Both the position numbers and the translations under genes were made by a program. This document shows, piece by piece, positions 15,201 through 25,015 of a stretch of 64,000 nucleotides of DNA. The first letter of the stretch is position 1. Every line of letters starts with the position of its first letter. Under the pieces are notes generated by a model, which saw nothing but the letters and a program-made list of their open reading frames with translations, did not search any database and was not told where the DNA came from. The DNA comes from Hexactinellida sp. DTS-2022 (taxonomy: Eukaryota > Porifera > Hexactinellida): the NCBI GenBank assembly GCA_028753945.1, contig JAPNXP010000014.1, forward strand, positions 4,898,001 to 4,962,000, written 5' to 3'.

Positions 15201-18200
15201 GTCACTTCCTAAACACGCTCGTAACCAATCTGTTAGCAGACAAGCTATTCTCCAAAGATGACTCATCCTCTCTCCTGCACAAGCCGGGGTACCCGCTCCT
15301 GACACAGCTGGCTTCTTCGCAAGCCGACAGACAGGTTACCTACCAGATATACATAAAGATATGGCAGGAGAACATAGCGCTGTGTCCGCCTATGCTGGAT
15401 GCCCTGTTCGCGGCTCTGTCTAGGGAGAGTAGACACAAGTGCTGCAACATATACCACGTAATGTTATTAGACGCATTCTTATACGTATATCGACCAACAC
15501 CTTTTCATTTAAAAACTCGACTTCGCCAAGGTTAATTTATGATGCTATAAATTGTCTTTGTCAGTGCTAAAATTACATCATGATTACATCAGAAATAATT
15601 AATACGTAATTCCTATTACAGGTAAACCTCCGAAATGCGACACTTTTGGGAGCAGCGCTTGTGCCGGATGCATTATCCTCCCACATGCATTATTTATATT
15701 GGAAAATCAATCGGGAGAATGGTTTTGTGCCGTATCTCGGAGGTGCCGCTTTTAGAGGTTTACCTGTACTATTTACGGATTGTAAAAGCTAACAATATTC
15801 TTACCAAAGTTACCAGCAATAACTAAAATCTGCTCTTAACGGAATTTCTTACCACATATAATCTATTTACGAATAACACCTTGTTTAGCTCTTGAACATG
15901 ATGGTTATGGTGGTAGTACAACAAGACTTCCGGACTCTGATTCTAACTTCTCTGCTTAACAATATCAGACAGGTGTTCACAGCTGCATCTCTGCCTTACA
16001 CTATAGATTTCCTATCCATGGTTATGTTAATTCATCCGCCGTTACACGATTGGGTTTTGAATCAGAAAGGGGAGTGGTTAGCTACTTGGCTTATCGAGTA
16101 TGAAGATTTCAATGTTAGGAAGAAAACAGCTTCGCTAATCTATAACCTTGTGCCCTGTCCGGTGAGTTATATACTTTGTCAGCCTTTCCAAACTGATTTA
16201 CATAATAAAGTCAATATTCTACCTTTATTTGCCATATAGTACATGAATTTGAATTCAATTTTTGTAAATATCTTTTGCAGAAAAGATTTGACCCCATTAT
16301 ATTCTTAGTTTGTAGTATATAGTAGACTCGTTAATACGAACACAGATGCGAAATATTGGTTTAGGAATACAAAGTTTAATTTCCCTAGTCTATAATTGCA
16401 TGTAAGTGACTCCGGATAATACAATATATTTTAACGATTCGTATTAACGAGGTATACTGTAAATAGACCATGAATTCATATACTTCTTCTACATATATTA
16501 ATTATTGACTAAATAAAGGTGTTTCGAGAATATTCGATGGGCCGTCGCCAGGAGCCAATTAAAGACCTGGTAAGCAGCATATCTGAGGCAGGAAGAGAAT
16601 TCCTATACGAGCTCGTGGATGAGCTACTGCAGTTACTGCCTATAGCTTCTGAAACAAGTGTTCGTTGTGACACGCATGATGGGTTAGTACAGTACTTTCA
16701 AGTGCTAGAGAAATGCTCTGTTGGGGAAAGTGAGTGCGAACTTTTAGAGAAATACTTCGGTGAGTTTTGGAAGCTGTACCATCCCCGCATCGCTACTGCC
16801 AGCGTGGAATGTCATGAAGACAAGAGTGCTTTGTTCAGCTACTTTCTACACGTTAGTTATATACAGTAGACTCCGCTTAATAGAGCCACCTCGGGACCAG
16901 GTTATTTTGACCCAATTAAGCGGAGAAACCGATTAAACGGTGGCTCTATTAAGCGGAGTTGACAGTACATCTTTAGTATGCTTTTTTTGTCACTTTGTCT
17001 CCTTTATAGTAAAGGGAATTACTTTTATATCGGCTAACACCTTTTCTAATGTAATTTTAGGCACTGGAAAGGCATCTTTTTAAACATCAAAATTAACCTT
17101 TACGAAGCCAGTTTTTTACATTGAAAATGTGTTGGTCGATAGAATTCAACCTTGATTAACCGAACTCGTTGGGACAGTCAAACATTTCGGATCTACAGTT
17201 CATATAATTTATGGCTGAACTAATTAATTTAAGGACTAACATTGGGACCAGCCAGGTGTGTTGCTTAATCGAAGAGTTCGGTTAATTGAAGTTCGGATAA
17301 TTGAGGTAGCACTGAATAAGTAAAGCCATTTACAACTATAATTCCTTAGACATGCATCCACTGTCCATCGAATATTCAATGCTTGATCGATCACCCTACA
17401 GCTCCAAGAGAAATATCAGTTATATACATTCTAGCTAACAATGACAAGAGTGATGTAGTCAAGTACAACAGTGTTTTCTTAGAGAAGTATTATACAGTGT
17501 TAAGATTGGCTTGTGAGAAAAGTTCTACTTTTGTTAGAGATCTTTCTACGCAGAGTAACACATTCTGGGCTCTACAGAATATACTGCCTTTCTACAATCT
17601 TACTCCAAATGTAAGTTTATTCATTATTTGTGTAAAAAAGTAGCTTACTTGTATCGGCCAACACTTTTCAATATAAAAATTCGGCTTCGGAATGGTCATT
17701 TTTATGTGAAATTTGACCCTGCCAGTGCCTGCCGATATTAAGTAATTCTTTGTTTATATTCATTGCATTTGAATTTTTTATTCCTAAATGATGGTTAATA
17801 AAACTCTGATCAGTTAAGCATTGCAAATGTTATAACACAGTTTGTATTTCGTGTTTATACATATTGAATAGGCAGTCGATGAGCTGTACAAAATGATGAA
17901 TTTAATCGCGAAGCTGCCATCTGCTGGGTCATTTCGACGCAAAGCTATTTCCAACTGTTTAGACAGTGTATTGCCTACCAACGCCAAGACTCTACGTAAA
18001 GTCCTTAAGAGTCTCATACGTTGTGAGGAAGATGCTCTCAAGGCATTTACAAGCGGTGGGCTGGTTAAGCTATCAGATGCGTACCTAAACCTATTCAGTC
18101 GACTGAATGATTCTAACCACATACCGGCTATTCTAACTGAGCTAAATGACCTGTTAAGTATCGTAGAACTTATACTAAAGACTGTATATGATGCCAGTAC

Positions 18201-19410
18201 ACGTGGTTCCTGCTCTAAAGAGCAGCTAAACTGCTGGAACGAATGTAGGAACCAATTCATTGAGACTATCGCTCACACACTCAACTCATTTGTATGTACT
18301 TGCCATAGACAACTAGCTCTTCAAATACTCGACTTAACAATCAAGTTATATCCATATGACGTAGCTAATCTACTACTACCTATTCTATCAATAAAACACG
18401 CGGATTTCTATAAACTACCCAATAAGCTACAAATACCAGTAGGCCCGAATTTCCCTCGAATTCGTCCGAACCAAGATGTCCCTGTTTCCACCCCAGACCC
18501 TGCTCTAATACGGCAATTCAATATGTTTATTAACGATACTAAGATTGCTGCTGATTATGGTGTTGACCCTCTCTACGACCATGCTCTTAAGGAATTCTAC
18601 AGACCGTACCATGAGCTAGTACGGTCTATATGTGAGATAGCTATTCAGCATGGGTTGTTCCAAAGTGAAATGATTCGATTGTCGTGTCTCACTGCGTTAG
18701 AAGGCCTGGCAATTAGACTTGATGTGTTACCAAATCTCATTCTCATAATAAGAACACTGCCTCAGAAAGGTGATGCTAGAATTATTGATTCTTTCTACGA
18801 AAATAAATACTTTGTTGCGCTCATTAAATCTATGTTATTCCACAACAATTGCGTGCTCATAAACGAGAGTTTACAGAAGTTCTGTTTCACTTTCTATCCT
18901 AAAATAAAGAAAAATATTTCGTCTGAATTTTGGGATTCTTTTTTTCAAACAATCGATAAAGACTTTTCGAATCTCGATTCAGAACCTGAAACACACATGA
19001 AAGCTATGAAAACATTGGAAATATATTTGAAAAATAATACTGTTGAATCTCTCCCTTCTCAGTTATTAGATACTCTGTCTCTTTACTGTATTAAACATCT
19101 GAACGAGGAATTTGTGTTATGTTTACAGAGTCCTAAAGGGACAGAGATTTCACAATCTCCAAAGGATAAAACGGCAGAAAATCCAGATTTAGAGGATCAG
19201 GAATCTAATGTGAAAGAGAGGAAGCGGCCTACATCTCAAAACACAGATCCTACACCACCGAAACGTAAAAAAATTGATGAATTTGATAACTCAAGCCAAA
19301 GTCAAGATATATCAAGCTCACAAACATCTCAAACAATGAAATCATTAAACACAGAGACAAATGCTTCCATTGAAATGTTAAGATTAATTCAAGAGCTTCT
19401 CAGAAACTAA
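204..19410 (+). CDS. USP34: USP34-type giant ubiquitin carboxyl-terminal hydrolase (5' partial, 23 exons in window)
   Basis: Cysteine protease removing ubiquitin from substrates; vertebrate USP34 acts in Wnt/axin and DNA-damage signalling. Exons by splice sites and continuous reading frame: 204-776, 1064-1342, 1697-1983, 3373-3793, 4032-4439, 4790-5513, 5854-6005, 6239-6515, 7028-7509, 7876-8250, 8596-8850, 9298-9571, 10163-10495, 10908-11223, 11638-11962, 12315-12626, 12932-13190, 14488-14787, 15150-15457, 15889-16161, 16519-16851, 17350-17610, 17872-19410. They join to about 3021 residues against 3546 in human, so roughly 370 N-terminal residues lie upstream. The Cys box NLGATCYMAS has its Cys codon at 10246-10248. 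The His box EGGHYY has its His at 11852-11854. A CSQC zinc-ribbon pair and the C-terminal HEAT-like region are present. Landmarks AQKELNMM and FGGVIANVV match USP34 rather than USP9X or USP24. The intron after 6005 has a GC donor. The first exon (204-776) is the least certain. Confidence 0.95.
826..988. repeat. MITE family A (GTTAATACGAAC type), intronic
   Basis: A palindromic element with ends CAGTAGA..CTCGTTAATA and TTAACGAGTGTCTACTGTA, flanked by TA. Ends and TA flanks resemble Tc1/mariner/pogo-derived MITEs; no coding capacity. Other copies, approximate: 3818-3974, 5553-5728, 7557-7836 (interrupted), 10684-10840, 12032-12169, 12748-12883, 14858-15005, 16318-16460, 34919-35088, 36445-36617 (nested), 38650-38968 (two to three in tandem), 44155-44318, 45171-45424 (interrupted), 46178-46334, 50137-50259. 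All lie in introns or spacers. Confidence 0.8.
2065..2815. mobile_element. ~750-bp inverted-repeat element with GC-rich core, in USP34 intron
   Basis: The left end CCAACATAGGCGTCG is repeated inverted near 2802-2818 as CGACGCCTATGCTTGCC. Near the left end (2085-2160) are alternating runs of 7-8 G and 7-8 C that can fold into hairpins. A (TA)n microsatellite sits at about 2371-2391. I found no protein. It lies wholly in the intron between exons 1697-1983 and 3373-3793. It is probably a non-autonomous DNA transposon; the family is not recognised. Confidence 0.55.
2985..3108. repeat. MITE family H (AATCTAAAATTAC... ends), intronic
   Basis: Inverted repeat beginning AAATCTAAAATTACAGGTG and ending GTTGTAATTTTAGATTT. 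A closely related, more perfect palindrome is at 32153-32248, and a one-ended fragment is at 27757-27780. Confidence 0.65.
4527..4711. repeat. MITE family C (CTCCGCTTAATAGAGCC type), intronic
   Basis: Palindromic element whose ends read CAGT..ACTCCGCTTAAT and ATTAAGCGGAGTCGACTGTA. Other copies: 9611-9802, 16863-16968, 45257-45358 (inside a family A copy), 45715-45820 (inside a family D copy). The TIRs resemble pogo/Tigger ends. No ORF. Confidence 0.75.
6010..6225. repeat. ATATCGATATCGG-rich palindromic repeat, intronic
   Basis: Dense reiteration of TATCGATA, ATATCGG and GATATTT in both orientations across about 215 bp in the short intron between USP34 exons 5854-6005 and 6239-6515. This gives multiple hairpins. 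It lies immediately downstream of a GC 5' splice site. No coding content. Confidence 0.6.
6670..6792. repeat. Repeat family M (lone stretch, intronic)
   Basis: AATAACAAGTCACATTTTG followed by ACGAAATTTGCTCGCTAAT and TAACATTAAATGCTC recurs in close form at about 49980-50140 in a CFAP91 intron. It is followed directly by a family G element (6793-6948), whose ends read ACAGTGGATGCCGGTTATAAG and TCCGACATCTACTGTA. Family G fragments recur at 22343-22400 and 54149-54215. Confidence 0.55.
7667..7780. repeat. Repeat family L nested inside a family A MITE
   Basis: A segment containing CATTCTGTGGACCTCCTCCC and GACCGTAATACAAATTT interrupts the family A element at 7557-7836. The same family, opposite orientation, occurs at about 37365-37465 (CFAP69 intron) and 53480-53605 (CFAP91 intron). 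The nesting shows that L inserted after A here. Confidence 0.6.
8891..9062. repeat. MITE family I (CAGTAAACCTCCAAGAAATG ends), intronic
   Basis: Starts ACAGTAAACCTCCAAGAAAT and ends TTCTAAAGGTTTTACTGTAT, an inverted repeat flanked by TA. A related element with CAGGTAAACCTCCGAAATGC ends lies at 15620-15768. No coding potential. Confidence 0.65.
9091..9280. repeat. MITE family D (ACTCGGTTATAACGTAC type), intronic
   Basis: Ends correspond to TAGAACTCGGTTATAACGTA and its complement. The interior carries AAGTACGTATTATCTGAGTG and AGAAATACATACTGCTTTAT. Better-preserved copies: 36402-36722 (interrupted by a family A element), 41429-41599, 45599-45866 (interrupted by a family C element). Confidence 0.75.
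9842..9975. repeat. Palindromic MITE with CCAGGGGTTTTTTTAAGG ends, intronic
   Basis: The left end CCAGGGGTTTTTTTAAGG pairs with CCTTAAAAAAAACCCTGG at the right end. The interior also contains CTTGGTGTAAACTTTGCACC and a CGGCCGCGGCCG palindrome. One copy seen in the window. Confidence 0.7.
13411..14130. repeat. 15-bp satellite, ~47 units, each containing a p53-type half-site
   Basis: Tandem array of a 15-bp unit, RGACATGTCT followed by GTTAT or CTTAT, in the USP34 intron between exons 12932-13190 and 14488-14787. Only two positions vary appreciably: G/A before GACATG, and G/C at the start of the spacer, the C variants being confined to the left part of the array. Because 15 is divisible by 3 and the unit lacks stops, both strands stay open (repeats of MDMSV on + and MSITD on -). 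The array is outside the USP34 exons and is not considered coding. Each unit is a perfect RRRCWWGYYY decamer with 5-bp spacing. Confidence 0.95.
17022..17147. repeat. MITE family B (ATATCGGCCAACACC type), intronic
   Basis: Palindromic element with ends TTATATCGGCTAACACCTTT and AAATGTGTTGGTCGATA. Other copies: 17641-17747, 22460-22584 (upstream of DHPS), 39571-39692, 40450-40567, 41878-42014, 42468-42590, 44616-44865 (interrupted), with fragments at 15494-15533 and 34196-34240. Short AT-rich flanks such as GAATTACTT recur. No ORF. Confidence 0.8.
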
Positions 19411-20216
19411 TTTCATAAATATTAATTTTGAATGCTATGCACTTTGGTGCATAAGGAAGTGCGATACTATTTTCACATTTAAATAATGAATGGTATTAAG
19501 TTAGAATTTTCTTACTGCAGTATTACTATTTGTACATTAGTTCTTCAGGTAGAAATCATTAGATACAACTTTCATGATATACAAATTCTTACTACACATA
19601 TCAACTTTTATAAATTTATTCGCGGCCACAGAGCAACGATAACTTCATTAAAAATGAAATATAAAAGACGCTTAATTGAGACAGGTGCCCCAATAGCAAA
19701 CTCATTAAAAATTTTTCCTTTAAGTTAAAATTTAGCGCTTTCACTTTCAAATTTATTTACTTATTGCAGGCTAAATTCGGGTTTAGTTAATACTTAATGT
19801 AAGTCACAAAATTGTTTGGGTAATTATGATTCGGTTTTAACGTATTAATTTCCTTTCTAGTTAAAAACTTAACTATTTTATGTATGATACATTGCAACCT
19901 CGTTTTAATAATTGTATTTAAAAAAGGTATTTACACTTAGTCTTCCCGATTCAATTAAATCTATATAGTATTACAAATTTGCAGCTAGACTAGGTTTAGA
20001 GCAAAATTAAGTTATTTAATTACTAAACTCGTGAGTGGATATGATTTACTAAACCTTTTTCATCAGCAACCGAACTATTTTATGTATAATAACACTATTC
20101 ACTGGATTTTAATATAGTTTCCTGGATTTTAATTAAGGAAACTAGATAAAACTCCTTAATTTAAACTAGATAATACTCCTTAATTTTAAATAGATGACAC
20201 TCCTTAATTTAAATTA
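19411..20216. other. USP34-DUT intergenic spacer
   Basis: AT-rich sequence with no convincing gene; an 80-codon open frame at 19486-19728 has no recognisable similarity. The last ~75 bp before the dUTPase start hold three near-copies of a ~24-bp unit (see separate entry). Confidence 0.5.
20139..20216 (+). promoter_or_regulatory. Triple 24-bp repeat abutting the dUTPase start codon
   Basis: Three consecutive near-copies of a unit TAGATaayACTCCTTAATTT end at the base before the ATG at 20217. They may be 5'UTR or core-promoter sequence. Position and repetition are observed; a regulatory function is inference. Confidence 0.4.
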
Positions 20217-20945
20217 ATGTTCAAGTTGTTAGCAAACCATTCACTTCAATTGATAACACAAGCTTTATTTGTCAGAAATCATTCCAAATATCTCTATTTC
20301 TCGAATAAAGTTACCCAATCACTTATTTCAATGTCTGACAGTACAGAGCCATGTTCCACCACTACCTGTGTTTCTAATCCTGAAAAGTCTCCGAAACGTA
20401 AACTAGAAGAAACCGCAGATGAGCCTTGTACAAAAAAAATGCGCATAGAACATGAAGAAACTATTGAGGCTATAAACGAAGAGAATAGTCGATATGTGTT
20501 GCGAGTAAAGAAACATTCCATAAACGCAAAACTGCCGTGTCGCAGCTCCAAATTCGCGGCGGGTTACGACTTGTATGCTAGCGAGGACATCACTATACCA
20601 GCCAAGGGGAAGGGACTTGTTGCCACTGGGATATCGATACAAGTTCCACTTGGTTTCTACGGGCGCGTAGCTCCTAGATCCGGGCTGGCTCTCAACCATC
20701 ATCTGGACGTGGGAGCGGGTGTTATTGACGCTGATTACAGAGGAAAAGTAGGCATTGTGCTATTCAATTTATCCAGTGAAGACTATATGGTAAAAATAGG
20801 CAACAAAGTTGCACAACTATTGTTAGAGAAAATAATAACTCCTCTGGTAGAAGAGGTGAGCGAATTAGACAACACAGAGAGAGGGGAGGGCGGGTTTGGA
20901 TCCACTGGTATTGCAGATAATCAAACTACAAAGGAAACTGATTAG
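20217..20945 (+). CDS. DUT: Deoxyuridine 5'-triphosphate nucleotidohydrolase (dUTPase), single exon
   Basis: Hydrolyses dUTP to dUMP and pyrophosphate, keeping uracil out of DNA and supplying dTMP synthesis. All five trimeric-dUTPase motifs are present in order: AAGYDLY (about 114-120), PRSG (153-156), [14 protein letters not shown] (166-179), IGNKVAQLL (194-202) and the glycine-rich GEGGFGSTG (223-231). At 242 residues it is longer than the catalytic core because of a ~95-residue N-terminus. Residues 1-38 are basic and hydrophobic without acidic residues, like a mitochondrial presequence. A second Met at residue 39 starts a segment with a KRK..KKMR bipartite-like nuclear signal. Human DUT makes nuclear and mitochondrial forms from alternative 5' exons; here both could come from one ORF by alternative initiation (inference). 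There are no introns. Confidence 0.95.
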   Translation: MFKLLANHSLQLITQALFVRNHSKYLYFSNKVTQSLISMSDSTEPCSTTTCVSNPEKSPKRKLEETADEPCTKKMRIEHEETIEAINEENSRYVLRVKKHSINAKLPCRSSKFAAGYDLYASEDITIPAKGKGLVATGISIQVPLGFYGRVAPRSGLALNHHLDVGAGVIDADYRGKVGIVLFNLSSEDYMVKIGNKVAQLLLEKIITPLVEEVSELDNTERGEGGFGSTGIADNQTTKETD

Positions 20946-21438
20946 AAATGTACTCAACAGTTGTTAGTTTATTATGCGTTAGTTGATAATTAGAATCCAT
21001 CTCCGTCCATCATTAGTACATAAACGTATATAGCTATTTCATTTCTGATTCATGTACACTGATTATTAAATGATTTATTTGAAATGTTATTATTCATCAA
21101 ATATGCACCAGTAATACAATCAGTTTTTTCGTCAAATTATAATGAAAAGCAATTATAAACAGCCCTATGGTCCCAATTTAACAACTTTCATAGGGTTGTA
21201 TAAAGTTGAGTATTTTTATTATGAACAAAATTTTTAATACCATGTTCATAATCAATGAAACAAATATAGTAGTGATAGCAAGCAGTTCCTTTCATAGCAA
21301 GTTTGCCTTTTGTAAACAAATTTCGTGCAAAATCCAACTTGCTATTATGCGTACTCCACTGTACTAACACAAATTGCATAATTGATTTACATTAACAGTA
21401 TTAATGTGTATAGTTCAGTTTATCATTAATTATCAGAA
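20946..21438. other. DUT to SOCS/profilin-like gene spacer with a family F MITE
   Basis: Contains a family F element at about 21163-21368, recognisable from TTCATAGGGTTGTATAAAG, ATTATGAACAAAATTTTTA and TGCGTACTCCACTGTA. No gene is seen. Confidence 0.5.
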
Positions 21439-22230
21439 ATGGAAACTTTTTTATCCGCGGCTATTGCCAGCAGTCTATTGAAACCACCAGAACAAACAAA
21501 ACCCCTACTTGAATTGTGTCTTATTTATGTTTCAAGAAACTTACACGTTGACATTATAACCTACCAACTATTCCAATTGCCTCACACACATCTCACTGCT
21601 ATCAGAGAGAAACTGTTTGCTATAAATATGCAGTGTCAGTTCACAGATATGGTATTTAAGTGCGCTTTCGAGAATGATTACGAGTCACTGCCAAAGTGGA
21701 ACTGGGATGGGTGGTGTGAAAATGTAGTTTCGAATTCTACCAAGATTGTTAAATGTGCAGTTATAACTTGTGATAATAAGAAAGTAGTATTTAAAATTGA
21801 TTGTTCCAAAAATTTCGTGATTACGAACGAAGAAGCTGATGAAATATGCAAAACAATCGGTCCCTCTAACTGGCTGACAAGTACCTCTATCACCTTTGAG
21901 GGACAAAAATATATTTTATCCACAAGGCACCCATCAATGGTGTTTGGTAACTTGCTTGAAGCAGACAGTATAACAGATGACGGACTAAACAAACTGGGTT
22001 CAATCGATTCTTCTTGTATTATTGCCTCGGTTAATGTCACCACAGGACAACGAATGCTAATAATTGCTATTTCTAGCTCTACGATAACTGGTTCTAACTC
22101 TATTGTTCCGGGTATTATTTCAATGCAAATTTTTGCTGAAGAACTGACAAGCAATTGTAAATATCTCGCGGAATATTTCGCCTATATTAACGGTGAAAGT
22201 CCCTCTAAAGCTTCTAGCCATTTTATATAA
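21439..22230 (+). CDS. SOCS/BC-box-like N-terminus plus profilin-like domain protein, single exon
   Basis: 263 residues, no introns. Residues 22-31 (PLLELCLIYV) fit the Elongin BC-box consensus (A/P/S/T)LxxxCxxx(A/I/L/V). After VSRNL comes a leucine-proline patch around 47-52 (LPHTHL) placed like the Cullin box of SOCS-box proteins. From about residue 87 the protein resembles profilin: the WNWDGW segment, then KCAVITCDNK where profilins have their second strand, NFVITNEEADEI where profilins have F-x-(I/V)T-x-x-E, and ITFEGQKYIL matching the profilin G-G-x-K-Y strand. Further hydrophobic strands and an amphipathic end follow, with an insertion near 168-188. Profilins bind actin and poly-proline; SOCS-box proteins recruit Cullin-RING ligases. 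The combined function is inference, and both assignments are by eye. Confidence 0.6.
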   Translation: METFLSAAIASSLLKPPEQTKPLLELCLIYVSRNLHVDIITYQLFQLPHTHLTAIREKLFAINMQCQFTDMVFKCAFENDYESLPKWNWDGWCENVVSNSTKIVKCAVITCDNKKVVFKIDCSKNFVITNEEADEICKTIGPSNWLTSTSITFEGQKYILSTRHPSMVFGNLLEADSITDDGLNKLGSIDSSCIIASVNVTTGQRMLIIAISSSTITGSNSIVPGIISMQIFAEELTSNCKYLAEYFAYINGESPSKASSHFI

Positions 22231-22606
22231 ACAATCTTCCAACTTTACGGATTATGTAATGTCATTGTTGTAGATTATTCATATTTTAGTTTACCAGTAT
22301 TTATTAGACTGTTAATAACAAATTGTAATTATTATTTACAATACAGTGAATACCGGTTATAAGAAATAGTTTGAAATTGTTCTTATAACCTATACTTCTC
22401 AATAACAATGAATAGTACAGTTTCCATAATAAGATTCAATACTTGAATAATAAAGTGCGTTAAGGAATTACTTATATATCGGCCAACACCTTTTAATGTA
22501 ATTTAGGAATTAAAGGCCATTTTAACATCAAAATCAACACTTGCGAAATCGGGTGTTATATTGAAAGGTGTTGACCGCTATGCCCTAGGGATAGCTTAAA
22601 TTAGAG

Positions 22607-24002
22607 ATGGCAGAATCTTCCTATGTCGACAAAGCCCGCGAGGCAGTGCTCGCAACTAGTGATATTCTGTCTGGGAAAAGAGAGGAGGTGGTTGGGTTTA
22701 AATTCACGCCGGGACCAGTTAACTTCTCAGATTTATTAGCCAGCTACAAAACCACTGGTTTCCAAGCTACCAACTTCAGTCTTGTGGTTGATAGCATCAA
22801 TGAGATGCTGGCGTGTAAGGCTACAGCTCTCAGTGAGGAAGCTCTTGAGAAAATAAATACTTCATCTAGCAGTAGACCCATCTCTAACTGTACTATATTC
22901 CTTGGTTATACTTCTAATCTAATTTCCTGTGGCCTGAGAGATGTGTTTTGTTTCCTGGCTAAGCACAATATGGTGGATTGTATAGTGACGTCAGCAGGAG
23001 GGATAGAAGAAGACCTTATGAAGTGTTTGGCGCCTCATTACATTGGTAAGTAATAATAACTTTGTTAATTCATTAGTAGTTCGTTAAGAAGTTGTGTTGT
23101 ATGAAATTCTTAATTAATTAATTAATGTTAATTTAAGAATTCTTAATTCTAAAATACAGATTATTATAATTAATCTTAAATTTATAATAAATAAAATAAT
23201 TCATTTACTTTTTAAAGTTCATTGAAATTATGATCGTTAGAGACGAACATCTTTATTCATAAATAATGCGTCTTCTTTGTTTTATAATATTTTACGATTT
23301 TTAGTATTTAGTATATCTCCCCTTATAATCTTGTTAGGTGACTTCAGACTACCTGGCAAAGAATTGCGTTTGAGTGGAATTAACCGTATTGGCAACTTAC
23401 TTGTGCCTAATGACAATTATTGTAAGTTTGAGGATTGGATAATCCCAGTATACGATCAGTTACTGAAGGAACAGCTCGAGGAGGGAATTAATTGGACGCC
23501 TAGCAAAGTTATAAATAGATTGGGGAGGGAGATAAATGACCCAACTTCGGTATACTACTGGTGTTATAAGAACGATATTCCTGTGTTCTGCCCTTCATTA
23601 ACAGACGGGTCTCTTGGAGATATGTTATTTTTCCACGCATTTAAATCCCCTGGGCTTAAAATCGATATAATAGAGGATATAGTGAGAATAAACAAAATAG
23701 CTCTTGACTGTATTAATTCAGGAATGATAATCCTAGGTGGTGGCATGATAAAACATCATATTTGTAATGCCAATCTATTCCGAAACGGAGCTGATTATTC
23801 AGTGTTTATAAACACAGCTCAGGAATTTGACGGCTGTGACGCGGGAGCTGCGCCTGAAGAAGCGATTTCCTGGGGGAAGATTAAAATGGATAGTAAACCG
23901 GTTAAACTCCACTCAGATGCAACACTCGTGTTTCCATTAATCGTAGCTGAAACGTTTTGCAAGAATTTTAAAATTCCTCCTACTGAAAATCAATTGAATT
24001 GA
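22607..24002 (+). CDS. DHPS: Deoxyhypusine synthase, two exons
   Basis: Transfers the aminobutyl group of spermidine, using NAD, to a lysine of eIF5A; this is the first step of hypusine formation, in the cytosol. Exons 22607-23045 and 23338-24002 join in phase 1 (GG at the junction), giving 367 residues (human 369). Diagnostic stretches: [11 protein letters not shown] (NAD site), [55 protein letters not shown], and WGKIKMD, whose Lys corresponds to the catalytic Lys329. The donor is GTAAGT and the acceptor TTGTTAG. A family B MITE lies just upstream. Nothing suggests inactivation. Confidence 0.97.
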
Positions 24003-24335
24003 ATTAGAAATAGTGACTCATCTGTTAGTAATTAGATTTTTTTTTTTGAGGTCACTTTAGTTCAAACTATTATAGATTGTATTATTTTCATAAGTATCAT
24101 GTTTTAAAGCATTTAAATTCAACTTTACTTATTTAGTAAGTGTGTGATAATTCTGCAATAATTATTCTTTAATTATTTCTAACTTAAGAAATAAATAGTT
24201 CTTACAAAGAACTGTTAAATATATCGCAAAATTAAGAATCTATCTGTTAGTTTCTCCAGTCGAGAAGTTAACAAAATAGATTATAGCCTTGATACTATAA
24301 TTATAATATATACGCTCCTACTAATAAACGTAGTA

Positions 24336-24536
24336 TGGTACCCAAGCAAGGAATTATCCAGGAGCGCGAGACGCTCTTTTTGGAGCATGATTTTTGGAAA
24401 ATTTGAGTTTAGGAGCGGGAAAATTTTGAATCCTCTCCTATACCGTAACATTAATTTTGGATTTAGGCGTATAAAAATTGTATCAGACCAGGATTAGGAG
24501 CATATTTACAAATGCCTGTATAATACACAGTACCCA
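24336..24536. repeat. MITE family N (GGAATTATCCAGGAGCGCGAG type)
   Basis: About 200 bp, with AAGGAATTATCCAGGAGCG at one end and TTACAAATGCCTGTATAATA at the other. A full copy lies in a CFAP91 intron at about 52471-52667 and a partial inverted copy at about 30812-30930. The short internal sequence CGCGAGACGCTC forms part of a hairpin. Confidence 0.75.
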
Positions 24537-24669
24537 AGAACACTTTTTTGATAGTTAAATTTGTATTTTATTTTGAGAAAATCAGTCATTGCATTATTTT
24601 CCCATAAATGATAAATAGCCTTATCTCTTGCTTTTGTTTCAAATGATGCCATTTTATCAATTTCTAATT

Positions 24670-25015
24670 ACCGTATTTACTCGAATAGTAGCTCCCCTAA
24701 GGCGGCTAAAAATCGATAATCGCCTAGGATACTATTCGCAATCATGCACCAAATTAATACTCGTGCACTCCATTAATTTCAAGTTGAGTTACAAACCTAT
24801 ATCGAGACTAATTAATTTTGTTAGATTCTTCAAATTTCCATGTCAAATATGAATTAACTCTTCCTATACAAACGGTTCCGATTAATTCGGTGATATATCA
24901 AGGGAAAAGGTGTCACAATTATTTTATCTGAGTTGATATATGATATGTACAGGTTTTTCATATATTTTTATGAGTACGTATTATTATAACTCTTATGAAA
25001 TACCCTTATATTACT
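24670..25015. other. DHPS-downstream spacer, repeat-derived
   Basis: Begins with ACCGTATTTACTCGAATAGT, a motif I associate with ends of widespread DNA-transposon repeats (from general knowledge, not verified). A 74-codon open frame at 24628-24852 spans this repeat and is not credible as a gene. Confidence 0.35.

Noticed and set aside
15458..15535. Extension of USP34 exon past 15457
   Set aside because: The extra frame is a fragment of MITE family B; the GTAATG donor at 15458 joins in phase with 15889.
826..17150. MITEs as introners that created the USP34 introns
   Set aside because: The elements lie inside introns with unrelated sequence between their ends and the splice sites, and intron phases and positions fit a conserved gene. 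I see no case in which a terminal repeat supplies both splice sites.
19486..19728. 80-codon ORF downstream of USP34
   Set aside because: AT-rich composition and no similarity that I can see; it is likely a chance open frame.
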